Positions 17,249-27,217 are shown, numbered from the stretch's first letter. The stretch is 64,000 bases of DNA from Methyloligella sp. GL2 (GCF_013341275.1 NZ_CP054476.1:558001-622000), one strand, 5' to 3'. Program-made: numbers and translations. Notes: generated from the sequence alone by a model not told the origin.

Positions 17249-18637
17249 ATGGCGACAGTGATCATCTGTCCCGCATGCGGGACCCGATTTGAGACTTCCG
17301 CGGTTTTTCCGCCAGAGGGCCGTAAGGTCCGTTGCAGCAAGTGCGGCAATGTCTGGCAGGCAATACCGGAGGGCGCACCGAGTGCGCCGGCGGCCGCGCC
17401 GTCCGCTCCGCAAAGGAGCGAGGCAGCGCCGCCTCCTGGGCCACAGGCTCCGACACCGCCGCCTCCGCGGCCGAGCGCACCGCCGCCGGGGATGGAAGGC
17501 GGAGCTCCGCAGCCGCCGCGTCCTCCCATGCCGGGTCAGCCCGGCCAACCTGGTCAGCGCCCGCCAATGCCTCCGCGGCCTCCGCGGCCCGGCCCGCAAG
17601 GGCCTGGTTTCCCGGGGCAAGCCGGTCCGGGACAAGCTGGTCCTGGAAACGGTCCGCGGCCCAATGCGCCGCAACCGCCGGCACCTCCCGGTGCGCAAGG
17701 TCCGGCCGGAGGGCCGCCGGGCGGTCCTTCCGCCCCGCCGCCGCCTCCAGGCGCGATGCCGCCCCCACCGCCGCCGGGCGGTGCCGAGGGCGCGCCCCGC
17801 GACGCCGGTTCGCCATCGCCGCCTCCGCCTCCGGGCGAGCAGGAGTTCGAAGGTGAGCTGCCGCAAGAAGGGGCTGGCGAATCGCAGGAGGGTATTCCGG
17901 AGCCGGAATTCGGTGCGCCTCCTCCGCCGCCGCCTCAGTCCGCACCGCCGGAGATGGGGCAAGGCGAGGCTGCATTCGAGACCGCCGGCCCTGGAGCTGC
18001 GCCGCAGGACGGCACCAGTTTCATGGAAGAGCCGGCCCCGCCGGAAGGCGTCGAACGGCCTCTGCCCGGCGATGCCGATTTCCAATATGGCGCAGGCGCG
18101 CCGGGTCAGGCGCCGCAAGGCGATGCCGATTTCGAGACCGGGGAGGCGGAAGCGCTTGCCGGGGCTGCGCCCAAGCAGAAATCCGCCGGCCTCGCCGGCA
18201 AGGGCGTGCTGCTCGGCTGGGGCGTTCTCGGCCTGGTGGTTGCGATCATTCTGGCGATCTTCGCCGCCATGCCCGGTTTCGTGACCTCGGTGCTGCCGGG
18301 GGCCTCGTCGCTCTATGGCGCGCTCGGGATCTCGTCGAACTCCAGCGGGCTGGCGCTTGAGAACGTGCATTACGGTTGGGGCGAATATCAGGGGCAGACC
18401 ATGCTCCGGGTCGAGGGCGATATCGTCAATCTGACCGATGGCGAGGTGGCGCTGCCGAATGTGCTGATCGCACTTCTCGACGAGAATGGCGACAACATCT
18501 CCGAGTGGATGGCGCCGGCGGGCGAAGGTCAGCTCGGGGCTGGCGGCAAGACCGCGTTCGCCACGCAAATCCCCTCGCCGCCCGGCACGATGAAGAGCAT
18601 CAAGGTCCGCTTCCAGAAAGCCAAGAAGTCGGGCTGA
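17249..18637 (+). CDS. Zinc-ribbon, proline-rich, single-pass membrane protein (MJ0042/DUF3426 type)
   Basis: The 462-residue product begins with a zinc ribbon, IICPACGTRF...VRCSKCGNVWQA (two CxxC pairs within 40 residues). A roughly 230-residue Pro/Gly/Gln/Ala-rich linker follows, then an acidic stretch, a transmembrane segment (about 320-345, VLGLVVAIILAIFAAM) and a C-terminal DUF3426-like domain (about 355-462). The zinc ribbon would be cytoplasmic and the C-terminal domain periplasmic. The exact role is unknown; the family usually lies between ftsE and hpt, as here. The long opposite-strand open frame is an artefact of the GC-rich repeat. Confidence 0.88.
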   Translation: MATVIICPACGTRFETSAVFPPEGRKVRCSKCGNVWQAIPEGAPSAPAAAPSAPQRSEAAPPPGPQAPTPPPPRPSAPPPGMEGGAPQPPRPPMPGQPGQPGQRPPMPPRPPRPGPQGPGFPGQAGPGQAGPGNGPRPNAPQPPAPPGAQGPAGGPPGGPSAPPPPPGAMPPPPPPGGAEGAPRDAGSPSPPPPPGEQEFEGELPQEGAGESQEGIPEPEFGAPPPPPPQSAPPEMGQGEAAFETAGPGAAPQDGTSFMEEPAPPEGVERPLPGDADFQYGAGAPGQAPQGDADFETGEAEALAGAAPKQKSAGLAGKGVLLGWGVLGLVVAIILAIFAAMPGFVTSVLPGASSLYGALGISSNSSGLALENVHYGWGEYQGQTMLRVEGDIVNLTDGEVALPNVLIALLDENGDNISEWMAPAGEGQLGAGGKTAFATQIPSPPGTMKSIKVRFQKAKKSG

Positions 18638-19203
18638 TGGCCCCGGAGCAGGGCGAGGGCGGCCCGGCCATCACACCGCTCTACGACGCGGCGGCCATCG
18701 CAGCGCGCGTCGACGAGCTGGCCGACGCCATCGCCGCCTCGCATCCGCACGACCTCCTGGTGGTCGCGGTGCTGAAAGGCAGCTTCATCTTCGCCGCCGA
18801 TCTGATCCGGGCGCTGCACGAGAAGGGGCTGGCGCCGGAGATCGATTTCATCTTCCTGGCAAGCTACGGCACGGGCACCACCTCATCGGGTACGGTGAAG
18901 GTGCTGCGCGACGTGGAGACCGACGTCTCGGGCCGGGACGTGGTGCTGGTGGACGATATCCTGGATTCCGGCCGCACCCTGGATTTCGCCAAGGCGCTGC
19001 TGGAAGGCCGGGGCGCCAGCCGCGTTCTCACCTGTGTGCTGATCGACAAGGCGGCGGAGCGCGCGGTGCCGATCGATGCCGATTTCACCGGCTTTGCCTG
19101 CCCGCCGAAATTCGTCGTCGGCTACGGCATGGATCTGGCGCATCGCTATCGCGAGTTGCCGTTCATCGGGGAGATCGTCGGAGACGAGACCGGCGAGGAC
19201 TGA
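18637..19203 (+). CDS. hpt: Hypoxanthine phosphoribosyltransferase
   Basis: The 188-residue enzyme converts hypoxanthine or guanine plus PRPP to IMP or GMP. LVVAVLKGSFIFAADL, the PRPP motif VVLVDDILDSGRTLDF and the base-binding FVVGYGMDLAHRYRELPFIG are typical. ATG 18637 shares one base with the TGA of the zinc-ribbon gene, which indicates coupled translation. Length matches the family. Confidence 0.96.
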   Translation: MAPEQGEGGPAITPLYDAAAIAARVDELADAIAASHPHDLLVVAVLKGSFIFAADLIRALHEKGLAPEIDFIFLASYGTGTTSSGTVKVLRDVETDVSGRDVVLVDDILDSGRTLDFAKALLEGRGASRVLTCVLIDKAAERAVPIDADFTGFACPPKFVVGYGMDLAHRYRELPFIGEIVGDETGED

Positions 19204-19209
19204 CCGCCG

Positions 19210-21966
19210 CTAATAGGAGCGGATCAGCCGCTCCAGATAATCCAGCTCGATCATCGGACGGTTGGGATCACCGAGGCGGTTGCGCAGCTCGTCCAGCACC
19301 TCGCGGGCGCGCTGGATGTCGATCTGATCGGGCACTTTCACCGACAGGCCCTGATCCGGCTGGCTGCCCTGATCGGGCCGGCCGAGGGGATCGCGGCCGT
19401 TCTGCCCCTGGCCGCGGGATTGCTGGCCTTCCGCATTCTGCATCATCTGCTGGGCCATGGATTGAGCGCCCTGGCGCATGGCGTCGACCGCCATACCTTG
19501 CTGCTGGGTGGCGCTATTGAGATCGTTCTGGTCGATGGAATCTTGCGCCTGGCCCATGGACTGGCCGGCATCGCCCAGCTCCTCCGGCGCATCGGCGCCG
19601 TTGATGCGCATGCTGTCGATGAGCTTTTGCAGCTGTTCCATCAGCTCGCCCTGGCGGTCGGCAAGCTCGCCGCCTTGGCCCTGCCGCTGGCCGCGCTGGC
19701 CTTGTCCCTGGCCCTTCTGCCCCTGCTGCTGACCTTGTCCGCTGCGCTGGCCTAGCTGTCCGCCGGGCTGCTGGCCCTGCTGCTGACCTTGTTGACCCTG
19801 CTGCCCCTGTTGCTGGCCTTGTTGTTGGCTTTGGCCGTTTTGCGGCTGCTGGCCATAGAGCTCGGGGAACATCATGCCGGGCCGGCCGAATTGCATGGGG
19901 CTGCCGGGCGGGCTGACCTCGAAACCTTCATCCTGGCCCTGACTGTCCTGGCGGTTGGCCTGATAGGTCTGGTCCAGAAGCTCTTGCTGCTCGTCGATCA
20001 AATCGCCGAGTTCCTGCATCAGACGGCGCATGCGCTGCTGGCGGGCATTGTCGGAGAAGGTGCCGGTCTGCAGGCGGTTGAGTACGTCGTCGAGTTCGGA
20101 AAGCATCTGCTCGGCCATCTCGTTGGAGCCGGCCTGGGCGAGCTTCTCGATATTGTCCAGCATCTGATCGAGATTCTGCTGGGACATCATCTCCTGGCCG
20201 GTCTGGGGCGGTCCGCCTTCTTGGGGCAGATTGCCCTTCTCCTGGGCTTGCTGGGCGAGCTGCTGCATGTAATCGGCAAGCGCCTGGCGCAGCTCGTCCA
20301 TGCGTTGCTGGATCTCTTGCGGCGAGGCGCCGTTCTGTAGCGCGTCCTGCAGGGCCTTCTGCGCCGCTTTCAGCTTGCGCTCGGCCTCGGGCAGATCGCC
20401 GTCCTCGATACGAAGCGCGATATCCCAAAGCTGCTCGACAACGCTGGCGATGGCCTCAGGCGAGCGGTCGTCGGCAAGGCGCCAATAGGTGCTGCGCAAG
20501 CCGAGATAGACACGCGGGTCGGGGATCACCTGTTTGCCGCCGAGGGTGAGGGCGTCGAGGGCGCGCATGACGTTGTCGGCGGAGTTGCGGTCGCGCACCA
20601 GCTTCTTGCGCTGCTCGACCACCGCCTTGGCCAGGGGCTCGGTGAACTGCCGTTCGGGAAGGATGAAGCGATAGGTCTCGCTGCTGCCGGTCTGCCCCGC
20701 CTGATCCTTGGCGTAGAGGGTCATCGCGACCGGCAAGCCGGCCCAAGGATGTGCGGTCAGATCCTGGGTGGCGCGCCCCTGCACCTCCCGCGCATTGGCT
20801 TTGGTCAGCGGCAGGTTGATCACCGGCGGCTGAAGCAGCGGATCGTCTCCGGCCTTAAGGCCGGCAAGGCCGCCGAGCAGGTCGTTGGCCGCGCTCGCAT
20901 TGACGAGAGCGAAGCGTGCCTCGGCGCTGGCGACGCCGTAATCGTCGGAGGCGGCATAGGCCAGGCGCAGAGCGCTGCGCGGCGTGGTCGTCGGTTTCTC
21001 CGACAGCTTGATGGTCGGATCCTTGTCGTCGATCAGGCCGAAGCGCCAGCTCGCCACGGTGTTGCCGGCGATGGAGACCTGGGCGGTGCCGGGCGTCAGG
21101 ATCTTTTCCTGGAACTCGATCAGACCGCTCTTGCCCGGCAGCGGCTCGATATCCACCGCCTCGGCGTTTTCCTGGTCGGGCTTCAAGGTCAGCTTGACGC
21201 TCTCGCCCTCCGGCGCATTGGCGCGGACCACCAGATTGCTGCGCTCGGGGATCGAAAGGGCACGGAAGGTCCCGGCGCCCCCGCCAAGCTGCTCGCTGCC
21301 GTCGGCCAAGACGATGGGCGCCTGGCCGGTATAGACCGGCGGCGTCACCCAGGCATCGAGGCGGAGCAGGGCTTGCGACTGGCTCGGCGCCGGGCTGAAG
21401 GCGCTCGCCAGCCGTTCGCGAAGATTGGGGCCGGCAATGACGATGGCGACGAAGAGCAGCAGAAACAGACCGCCGCGGATGGCGTAAGGGTCGCGCCGGT
21501 CGTTGCGGGGAGCCGGCCAGGAGGGCTTCAGCCGCTTGATGGTCTCGGCAAGGCGGCGCCGGTGCACGGCCCAGAGCGCGTGGGTATCGGCGTCGACCGG
21601 ACCGGAGAGGCTGTCCTCATAGGAGCTGGCGGGGCGGTGCTGGACGCCGGCCTTGCGCTCCAGGCGACGCACGGCCTCCTCGCGGCGGGGCAGCCGGATG
21701 CGGATGAGGGGGAGCAGCGAGACGAGCAGCGCTACGGCGAAGCCGCCGAGTAGCAGCCGGTGCAGCAGGGCGGGCATATAGCCCCAAACTCCGAGCAGGG
21801 TGATCACCAGGAAGGCGGCGACGACCAGGCCGGGCCAGAGCAGCGCCTCCCAGACGCGCTCGGCGAAAAGCGCAAGCCGGCTCAGCCGTACGCGCCGGTC
21901 GAAGGCGCGGGCCATGGAGCGCTCGGTTTCCTGCTGTTTTCTTCGGTTCGTCCGCTTAGATACCAC
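19210..21966 (-). CDS. TIGR02302 / DUF4175 family inner-membrane protein
   Basis: A 918-residue protein with N-terminal transmembrane helices (about 48-68 and 70-92), another near 172-190, then a long periplasmic region. The middle is beta-rich; from about residue 540 it is helical and Gln-rich (QQRMDELRQALADYMQQLAQQ). A low-complexity Gly/Gln stretch (about 715-790) precedes the conserved end (SVKVPDQIDIQRAREVLDEL and RPMIELDYLERLIRSY). This pattern defines the alphaproteobacterial TIGR02302 family, whose function is unknown. It follows lysA on the same strand, the usual context. ATG 21915 is an alternative start. Confidence 0.9.
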   Translation of the reverse strand: MVSKRTNRRKQQETERSMARAFDRRVRLSRLALFAERVWEALLWPGLVVAAFLVITLLGVWGYMPALLHRLLLGGFAVALLVSLLPLIRIRLPRREEAVRRLERKAGVQHRPASSYEDSLSGPVDADTHALWAVHRRRLAETIKRLKPSWPAPRNDRRDPYAIRGGLFLLLFVAIVIAGPNLRERLASAFSPAPSQSQALLRLDAWVTPPVYTGQAPIVLADGSEQLGGGAGTFRALSIPERSNLVVRANAPEGESVKLTLKPDQENAEAVDIEPLPGKSGLIEFQEKILTPGTAQVSIAGNTVASWRFGLIDDKDPTIKLSEKPTTTPRSALRLAYAASDDYGVASAEARFALVNASAANDLLGGLAGLKAGDDPLLQPPVINLPLTKANAREVQGRATQDLTAHPWAGLPVAMTLYAKDQAGQTGSSETYRFILPERQFTEPLAKAVVEQRKKLVRDRNSADNVMRALDALTLGGKQVIPDPRVYLGLRSTYWRLADDRSPEAIASVVEQLWDIALRIEDGDLPEAERKLKAAQKALQDALQNGASPQEIQQRMDELRQALADYMQQLAQQAQEKGNLPQEGGPPQTGQEMMSQQNLDQMLDNIEKLAQAGSNEMAEQMLSELDDVLNRLQTGTFSDNARQQRMRRLMQELGDLIDEQQELLDQTYQANRQDSQGQDEGFEVSPPGSPMQFGRPGMMFPELYGQQPQNGQSQQQGQQQGQQGQQGQQQGQQPGGQLGQRSGQGQQQGQKGQGQGQRGQRQGQGGELADRQGELMEQLQKLIDSMRINGADAPEELGDAGQSMGQAQDSIDQNDLNSATQQQGMAVDAMRQGAQSMAQQMMQNAEGQQSRGQGQNGRDPLGRPDQGSQPDQGLSVKVPDQIDIQRAREVLDELRNRLGDPNRPMIELDYLERLIRSY

Positions 21967-22054
21967 CGGGTACCTTCTCTTCAGGGCGGCGTCTCGCCGA
22001 AGGGCCGGCCCAAGCGAGGGGCCTTACGTTCGGCTCACGCCGCGCATTTGCGGA

Positions 22055-23326
22055 TCAGTCGCCAAGCCAATCGGGCAGACGCTCCGCCGCAAGCATGGTC
22101 TCATAATCGGGCCTCGGGCGTACAACCGCGAAGCGATCCCCCGATACAAGCACCTCCGGCACGCGTAAGCGACTATTATATTGGGACGACAATACGGCGC
22201 CATAGGCGCCGGCGGTCATCACCGCGACAAGATCGCCCGGGGCCAATTCCGGCAAGGGGCGGTTCACGGCCAGATAATCGCCGCTCTCGCAGACCGGACC
22301 CACGATATCGGCCGGCGCGGTGAGAGCGCCTTCGGGCATTTCCTTGACCGGCCAAACCTCATGATAAGCCTCGTAAAGCGTCGGCCGCATCAGGTCGTTC
22401 ATGGCGCCGTCGACGATGACGAATCGCTTATCGGCGCCCTGCTTCACATAGATCACGCGGGTGACGAAGATGCCGGCGTTGCCGGCGATCATGCGGCCGG
22501 GCTCGAACAGCAGCCGGCAATTGAGTTCCTTGGCGCAGTCGCGCACCAAAGCGGCGTAATCCATCGGCAGAGGCGGGGCCGGCTCGTCGCTGCGATAGGG
22601 GATGCCGAGCCCGCCGCCGAGATTGACGAAATCGATGGTGAACCCCTCGATGCGCAGGCGGCCGACCAGCTCGGTCAAAAGTGCGAAGGCGTTCTTGAAC
22701 GGCGAAAGATCGGTGATCTGGCTGCCGATATGCATATGCACGCCGCGGGCATCGATGCCGTCCAGATCGCGGGCAAGCTGATAGAGGGGAATGGCCTGAT
22801 CGAAGGGGACGCCGAATTTGTTCTCCGCCTTGCCGGTCGCGATCTTGTGATGGGTCTTGGCGTCGACATCCGGATTGACGCGGAGCGCCACGGTGGCGGT
22901 CTTCCCCTTGGACGCGGCGACCTCGCTCAGCGCGCGCAGCTCCGGCTCCGATTCCACGTTGAAGGCGAAGATGCCGCTATCTAGGGCGAAGCCCATCTCC
23001 TCTTTGGTCTTGCCGACGCCGGAGAAGACGATCTTTTCCGGAGAAATGCCGACCGCCAAAGCGCGGCGGAGCTCGCCTTGCGAGACGACGTCCATGCCGG
23101 CACCTTCGGCGGCAAGCGTCGCCAGCACGCCGAGATTGGAATTCGCCTTGATCGAATAGCAGACAAGCGCATCGAAATCGGCGAAAGCCTCGGCGAAGAC
23201 GCGATAATGGCGGGTGAGCGTCGCGGAGGAATAGCAATAGAACGGCGTGCCGACCTCGCTGGCGAGATCGGGCAAAGCAATATCCTCGGCGTGGAGGATA
23301 CCCCGCCGATAGGTGAAATGGTGCAT
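22055..23326 (-). CDS. lysA: Diaminopimelate decarboxylase
   Basis: The 423-residue PLP enzyme decarboxylates meso-diaminopimelate to lysine. The PLP Lys is in CYSIKANSNLGVL; also seen are HMHIGSQITDL, NLGGGLGIPY, EPGRMIAGNAG and the active-site Cys/Tyr region PVCESGDYLAV. Length and order are typical of family IV decarboxylases. It is third in argH-lptM-lysA-TIGR02302, 19 bases after the small lipoprotein gene. Confidence 0.97.
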   Translation of the reverse strand: MHHFTYRRGILHAEDIALPDLASEVGTPFYCYSSATLTRHYRVFAEAFADFDALVCYSIKANSNLGVLATLAAEGAGMDVVSQGELRRALAVGISPEKIVFSGVGKTKEEMGFALDSGIFAFNVESEPELRALSEVAASKGKTATVALRVNPDVDAKTHHKIATGKAENKFGVPFDQAIPLYQLARDLDGIDARGVHMHIGSQITDLSPFKNAFALLTELVGRLRIEGFTIDFVNLGGGLGIPYRSDEPAPPLPMDYAALVRDCAKELNCRLLFEPGRMIAGNAGIFVTRVIYVKQGADKRFVIVDGAMNDLMRPTLYEAYHEVWPVKEMPEGALTAPADIVGPVCESGDYLAVNRPLPELAPGDLVAVMTAGAYGAVLSSQYNSRLRVPEVLVSGDRFAVVRPRPDYETMLAAERLPDWLGD

Positions 23327-23345
23327 CAGTCGGGCCTAAAAGGGA

Positions 23346-23537
23346 CTACTCAAGCAATCGATCGATAATCAGTTTCCGGTCCGGGGCGGTCTGCATCTTG
23401 GTCTCCGGATCGGCCTTTACTTCCGGTCCGCGCGGCGGCGGACGGTCGAGCGAACCGCGCCGGCCACAGGCGGTCAGGCCAATGCCGAAGAGCAGTGCAA
23501 CGGTGATGAGGATGCGCAGAGCGCTTCCCATGATCAT
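23346..23537 (-). CDS. lptM: Small LptM-like lipoprotein
   Basis: The 63-residue product has a signal peptide ending in the lipobox LTAC, followed by GRRGSLDRPPP, the LptM/YifL signature. LptM helps maturation of the LPS-assembly translocon LptDE in enterobacteria; transfer of that role here is inference. Its position between argH and lysA is the standard alphaproteobacterial location. The third codon, also ATG, is an alternative start. Confidence 0.88.
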   Translation of the reverse strand: MIMGSALRILITVALLFGIGLTACGRRGSLDRPPPRGPEVKADPETKMQTAPDRKLIIDRLLE

Positions 23538-23605
23538 CCCCTTCCGGTCTTGTCCCTCGTCGCAGGGCTCATGCCCCGCAGGCCCCCTTTTTATCCCGGG
23601 GGAGG

Positions 23606-24988
23606 CTATTTCGACAAACGCTTTATCCAGCGGTTCGCCTGCCGTTTCACATTGGCGGGCGCAGTGCCGCCATAGCTCTTGCGGCTTTTCACCGAGCTTG
23701 CCACATCGAGCACCGAGAAAACACCCTCGGTGATCTTCGGCTCGACCGATTGCAGCTCGGAAAGTTCAAGCCTTGCCAAGGGCTTACCCTGTTTCTCCGC
23801 CAGTGCGACGATGTTGCCGGTGACGTGGTGAGCATCGCGGAAGGGAAGCCCCAGCTCACGCACCAGCCAATCGGCGAGATCGGTGGCGGTGGAATAGCCC
23901 GATCCGGCGGCCTTTTTCATGGCACGCGGGTTCGGCTCCATATCGCCGATCATGCCGGCCATGGCGGCGATGCCGAGCTTGAGGGAGGCGAGGGCGTCGA
24001 AGACCGGCTCCTTGTCCTCCTGCATGTCCTTGGCATAGGCCAGCGGCAGGCCCTTCATCACCAAGAGTAGCGCCTGGAAGGCGCCGGCGATGCGTCCGGT
24101 CTTGGCGCGGATCAGCTCGGCAGCGTCGGGGTTCTTCTTCTGCGGCATGATCGAGGAGCCGGTGGCGAACTGGTCCGACAAGGTGACGAAGCCGAACTGG
24201 GCCGAAGTCCACAGCACGATCTCGTCGGCAAGCCGCGACAGATGCATGGCGCAGATCGAGGCGTCGGCCAGGGTCTCCAGGGCGAAATCCCGGTCGGAGA
24301 CGGCGTCCAGCGAATTGGCCGTGGGCCGGTCGAACTCCAGCGCTTCGGCGGTCATGTCCCGGTCGATGGGAAAGCCGGTGCCGGCGAGGGCGGCGGAGCC
24401 GAGCGGGCTCTCGTTCAGCCGCTTGCGTGCGTCGGCGAAGCGGCCCCGGTCGCGGGACAGCATCTCCACATAGGCGAGGCAATGATGGCCGAAGGTCACG
24501 GGCTGGGCGGTCTGCAGATGGGTGAAGCCCGGCATCACGGCGTTCGCGAACTCGTGCGCCTTCTCGGCGAGCACGAGCTGCAGCCCGGAGAGCGCGTCCT
24601 CGATGGAATCGATCTCGTCGCGGACATAGAGCCGGAAATCGGTCGCCACCTGGTCGTTGCGCGAGCGTGCGGTGTGCAGCTTGCCGGCGGTGGGGCCGAT
24701 CAGCTCTTTCAGCCGGTTCTCGATATTGAGATGGATGTCCTCCAGCTCTCGCGAGAATTTGAATTGGCCGGAGGCGATCTCTTCGGCGATGGTGTCGAGG
24801 CCGCCATCGATGGCCTTGGCCTCGTCATCGCTGATGATGCCGGTGGCGGCGAGCATGGCGGCATGGGCCTTGGAGCCGCGAATATCCTGCTGCCACAGGC
24901 GCTTGTCGAAGTCGATGGAGGCGTTTATCTCCTCCATTATCTCGGCGGGGCTCAAACTGAACCGGCCGCCCCACATGGTATTGGACAT
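23606..24988 (-). CDS. argH: Argininosuccinate lyase
   Basis: The 460-residue fumarase-superfamily enzyme splits argininosuccinate into arginine and fumarate. MWGGRFS at the start, the catalytic block [29 protein letters not shown] and the signature [12 protein letters not shown] are all intact. It starts 40 bases from divergent tlpA, so their promoters overlap, and it leads the lysine/arginine gene string. Confidence 0.97.
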   Translation of the reverse strand: MSNTMWGGRFSLSPAEIMEEINASIDFDKRLWQQDIRGSKAHAAMLAATGIISDDEAKAIDGGLDTIAEEIASGQFKFSRELEDIHLNIENRLKELIGPTAGKLHTARSRNDQVATDFRLYVRDEIDSIEDALSGLQLVLAEKAHEFANAVMPGFTHLQTAQPVTFGHHCLAYVEMLSRDRGRFADARKRLNESPLGSAALAGTGFPIDRDMTAEALEFDRPTANSLDAVSDRDFALETLADASICAMHLSRLADEIVLWTSAQFGFVTLSDQFATGSSIMPQKKNPDAAELIRAKTGRIAGAFQALLLVMKGLPLAYAKDMQEDKEPVFDALASLKLGIAAMAGMIGDMEPNPRAMKKAAGSGYSTATDLADWLVRELGLPFRDAHHVTGNIVALAEKQGKPLARLELSELQSVEPKITEGVFSVLDVASSVKSRKSYGGTAPANVKRQANRWIKRLSK

Positions 24989-25028
24989 GATGCCAAGCCT
25001 GACGGATCAAAAAACGGCGAGGACGTAA

Positions 25029-25763
25029 GTGAGCGATAGCAAGAAACAGAGCGGACGAGGCTCGTCCGGCGTCACCATCATCGTCGCGCTCATCGCCGCG
25101 ATAATCGGGTTTGGGACGATATATTGGAGTCTCAGCCCCTCTGGCAACGATTCCCTGAGCGAAAACGCCTCCAAGACCGCTGAAAGTGAGACGGAAAGCT
25201 CGTCTGCGCCGGCCGGCGAGGGGCCGCTTGCCGGGTTGAACAAGGGCGAGATGGCGGCCTTCCTGGTGCATAAGGCGCCGAAGGATCTGCCGGAGATGAC
25301 GCTGGAAAACAGCGCAGGCGAGCCCGTTGATTTCGCCGATTTCAAGGGCAAGACGGTGCTTTTGAACATCTGGGCGACGTGGTGCCATCCCTGCCGCGAG
25401 GAGATGCCGGCGCTGGATAAGCTGGAGGCGGAACTCGGCGGTGACGATTTCCAGGTGGTGGCGATGAATATCGACCGCGGCGGTGCCGGCAAGGCGAAGG
25501 ATTTCCTGAAAGAGGTCGGGGCCGACCATATCGCGCTCTACCGCGACCCTTCCGGCAAGCTGTTCAGCCAGCTGCGCGCGGTGGGCATGCCGACGACGCT
25601 TCTGGTCAATGCGCAAGGTAAGGAGATCGGACGTCTGGTGGGGCCGGCGGAATGGGATTCGGACGATGCGGTCCGGCTTCTAAAAGCCGCGATTGCCGCC
25701 GATACTTCCGATGCGGGCGAGGGGGATAAAGCCTCCGAAAGCCCCGCAGACGGTCCGGCTTAA
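25029..25763 (+). CDS. tlpA: Membrane-anchored thioredoxin-like protein TlpA
   Basis: A 244-residue protein with an N-terminal anchor (about 15-35), a Ser/Glu-rich linker, and a thioredoxin-fold domain (about 80-225) with the redox motif WATWCHPCREEMP and cis-Pro GMPTTLLV. TlpA-type proteins reduce periplasmic disulfides, classically for cytochrome oxidase maturation. The start is GTG at 25029. Divergence from argH is the conserved alphaproteobacterial arrangement. Confidence 0.93.
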   Translation: MSDSKKQSGRGSSGVTIIVALIAAIIGFGTIYWSLSPSGNDSLSENASKTAESETESSSAPAGEGPLAGLNKGEMAAFLVHKAPKDLPEMTLENSAGEPVDFADFKGKTVLLNIWATWCHPCREEMPALDKLEAELGGDDFQVVAMNIDRGGAGKAKDFLKEVGADHIALYRDPSGKLFSQLRAVGMPTTLLVNAQGKEIGRLVGPAEWDSDDAVRLLKAAIAADTSDAGEGDKASESPADGPA

Positions 25764-25791
25764 GAGAAGGTTCGACACAAAAGCGCTTCCC

Positions 25792-26310
25792 GTGGTTTTC
25801 CGTTTCGCACGCCCCGTTCTCGTCTCGCTGATGGTTTCGCTCGGCTTCCTCGGCGGCTGCGCCGATACGGTGACGCAGGAGCTGCCGCCGGCGATGCGGC
25901 TCTCCGAGGCGCCGTCCTTCAGCGCCGCGCAAGCCCGCAACATGATCAACGCATACCGGGTGACGAAAGGGCGGCGCCCCTTGCCGCTCAACGCAAAGCT
26001 CACCCAAGCCGCCCGCATCCAAGCCACCGACATGGCGCGGCGGGATACCATGACCCATAAGGGCTCGGACGGGTCCGATGTCTCGGCGCGGGTCGCACGC
26101 ACCGGCTATGCGGCGGGGCTTGCGGCGGAGAATGTCGCCGCGGGACAGCATAATTTCCAAGAGGTGCTGGATGGCTGGAAGAAGAGCTCCAGCCATAACC
26201 GCAATCTGCTGCTCAGCGACGCGGCGGCGATGGGCATCGCCATGGATTTCTCTAAAAGCGGAAAATACCAGACCTATTGGGTGCTGGTGCTCGCAGCGCC
26301 GCGCCGCTGA
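25792..26310 (+). CDS. CAP/SCP-domain lipoprotein
   Basis: From GTG 25792 the product has 172 residues: a short basic N-terminus, hydrophobic core and lipobox LGGC, then a CAP domain with NMINAYRVTKGRRPLPLN, DMARRDTMTHKGSDG, AAENVAAGQHNFQEVL and WKKSSSHNRNLL. The conserved His/Glu/His of the CAP cavity are visible. Bacterial CAP proteins are extracytoplasmic with unclear activity. Neither GTG 25792 nor the internal ATG 25831 has a close ribosome site, so the start is uncertain. It lies 28 bases after tlpA. Confidence 0.82.
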   Translation: MVFRFARPVLVSLMVSLGFLGGCADTVTQELPPAMRLSEAPSFSAAQARNMINAYRVTKGRRPLPLNAKLTQAARIQATDMARRDTMTHKGSDGSDVSARVARTGYAAGLAAENVAAGQHNFQEVLDGWKKSSSHNRNLLLSDAAAMGIAMDFSKSGKYQTYWVLVLAAPRR

Positions 26311-26323
26311 GCTTGAGGCTTAT

Positions 26324-27217
26324 CTAGCCGCTGCCGCAGATCTGGGCGCGCAGATGCGCCGGGCGGTCCGAGAGCGCGGTCTCCATGGCAAGGCCGTCAA
26401 TCGTGGTGCCGAACAGCGATTTCCAGAAATAGCGTTTGAAGCCGTTCTCCAGCAGCTCCTTGGTGCGCGCGCGCCTGGCCGGCACGGAGACTTCGCCCAG
26501 CACCACGGCGACCAGGCGGCGGTCGTCGCGGGTGGCGCTGGCGACGATGTTGAAGCCGGAATCGCAGATGAAGCCGGTCTTCATGCCGTCGGCGCCTTCG
26601 AAATCGGTGAGCAGGCCGTTATGGCTGCGCAAGAGCTTGCCGTTGACCTTGACGTAGCGGAGCTTGAACAGATCGGCGTGCTCGGGGAATTGCAGGATGA
26701 TGGCCCGGGACAGCCGCGCCAGATCGCGGGCCGTGGTCACCTGGTTCTCGTTGGGCAGGCCGTTGACATTGGCGAAGTGGGTGTGGGTCATGCCGAGATG
26801 CTGGGCGGCAGCGTTCATGCGCACCACGAAGGCCTGCTCGCTGCCGCCGCCAAGCGCCTCGGCGATCATCACCGCAACGTCGTTGGCGGATTTCACAAGC
26901 ACCACTTTCAGCGCCACTTCCAGGGTCAGCTCGCCGCCGACGGGAAGGCCGAGCTTGCTCGGCGCCTGCTCGGCCGCATGCTCGGAGCAGGGGATCTTGG
27001 TCTCCATGGTCACCCGGCCGGCGCGCAGATCGGCGAAGGCGATATAGGCCGTCATCAGCTTGGTGAGAGAGGCGGGGAACCAGGGAACGTCCGGGTCCTC
27101 GGCGTAGAACACGGTGCCGTTATAGGGCTCGAAGACGAGGGCGGGGCCGGCGGCTGCGATATTGGGCGGGACAGCAAGAACGATCGCGAGCAAAACCAGG
27201 AAGACGCGCTTCAGCAT
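26324..27217 (-). CDS. D-alanyl-D-alanine carboxypeptidase (PBP5/DacA family)
   Basis: The 297-residue penicillin-binding protein has a signal peptide (MLKRVFLVLLAIVLAVPP) and the three serine-peptidase motifs SLTK, SAN and KTG in order (PASLTKLMTAY, KSANDVAVMIAE, DGMKTGFICDS). It removes the terminal D-Ala from peptidoglycan stem peptides in the periplasm. It is shorter than E. coli PBP5 and lacks an obvious C-terminal amphipathic anchor. I start at ATG 27217, where the signal peptide begins, rather than at 27259. Confidence 0.93.
   Translation of the reverse strand: MLKRVFLVLLAIVLAVPPNIAAAGPALVFEPYNGTVFYAEDPDVPWFPASLTKLMTAYIAFADLRAGRVTMETKIPCSEHAAEQAPSKLGLPVGGELTLEVALKVVLVKSANDVAVMIAEALGGGSEQAFVVRMNAAAQHLGMTHTHFANVNGLPNENQVTTARDLARLSRAIILQFPEHADLFKLRYVKVNGKLLRSHNGLLTDFEGADGMKTGFICDSGFNIVASATRDDRRLVAVVLGEVSVPARRARTKELLENGFKRYFWKSLFGTTIDGLAMETALSDRPAHLRAQICGSG

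Noticed and set aside
17141-18568. 475-codon open frame on the minus strand, Arg/Gly rich
   Set aside because: It mirrors the GC-rich proline linker of the zinc-ribbon gene, has no recognisable motif, and the plus-strand reading has clear CxxC pairs, a membrane helix and coupling to hpt.
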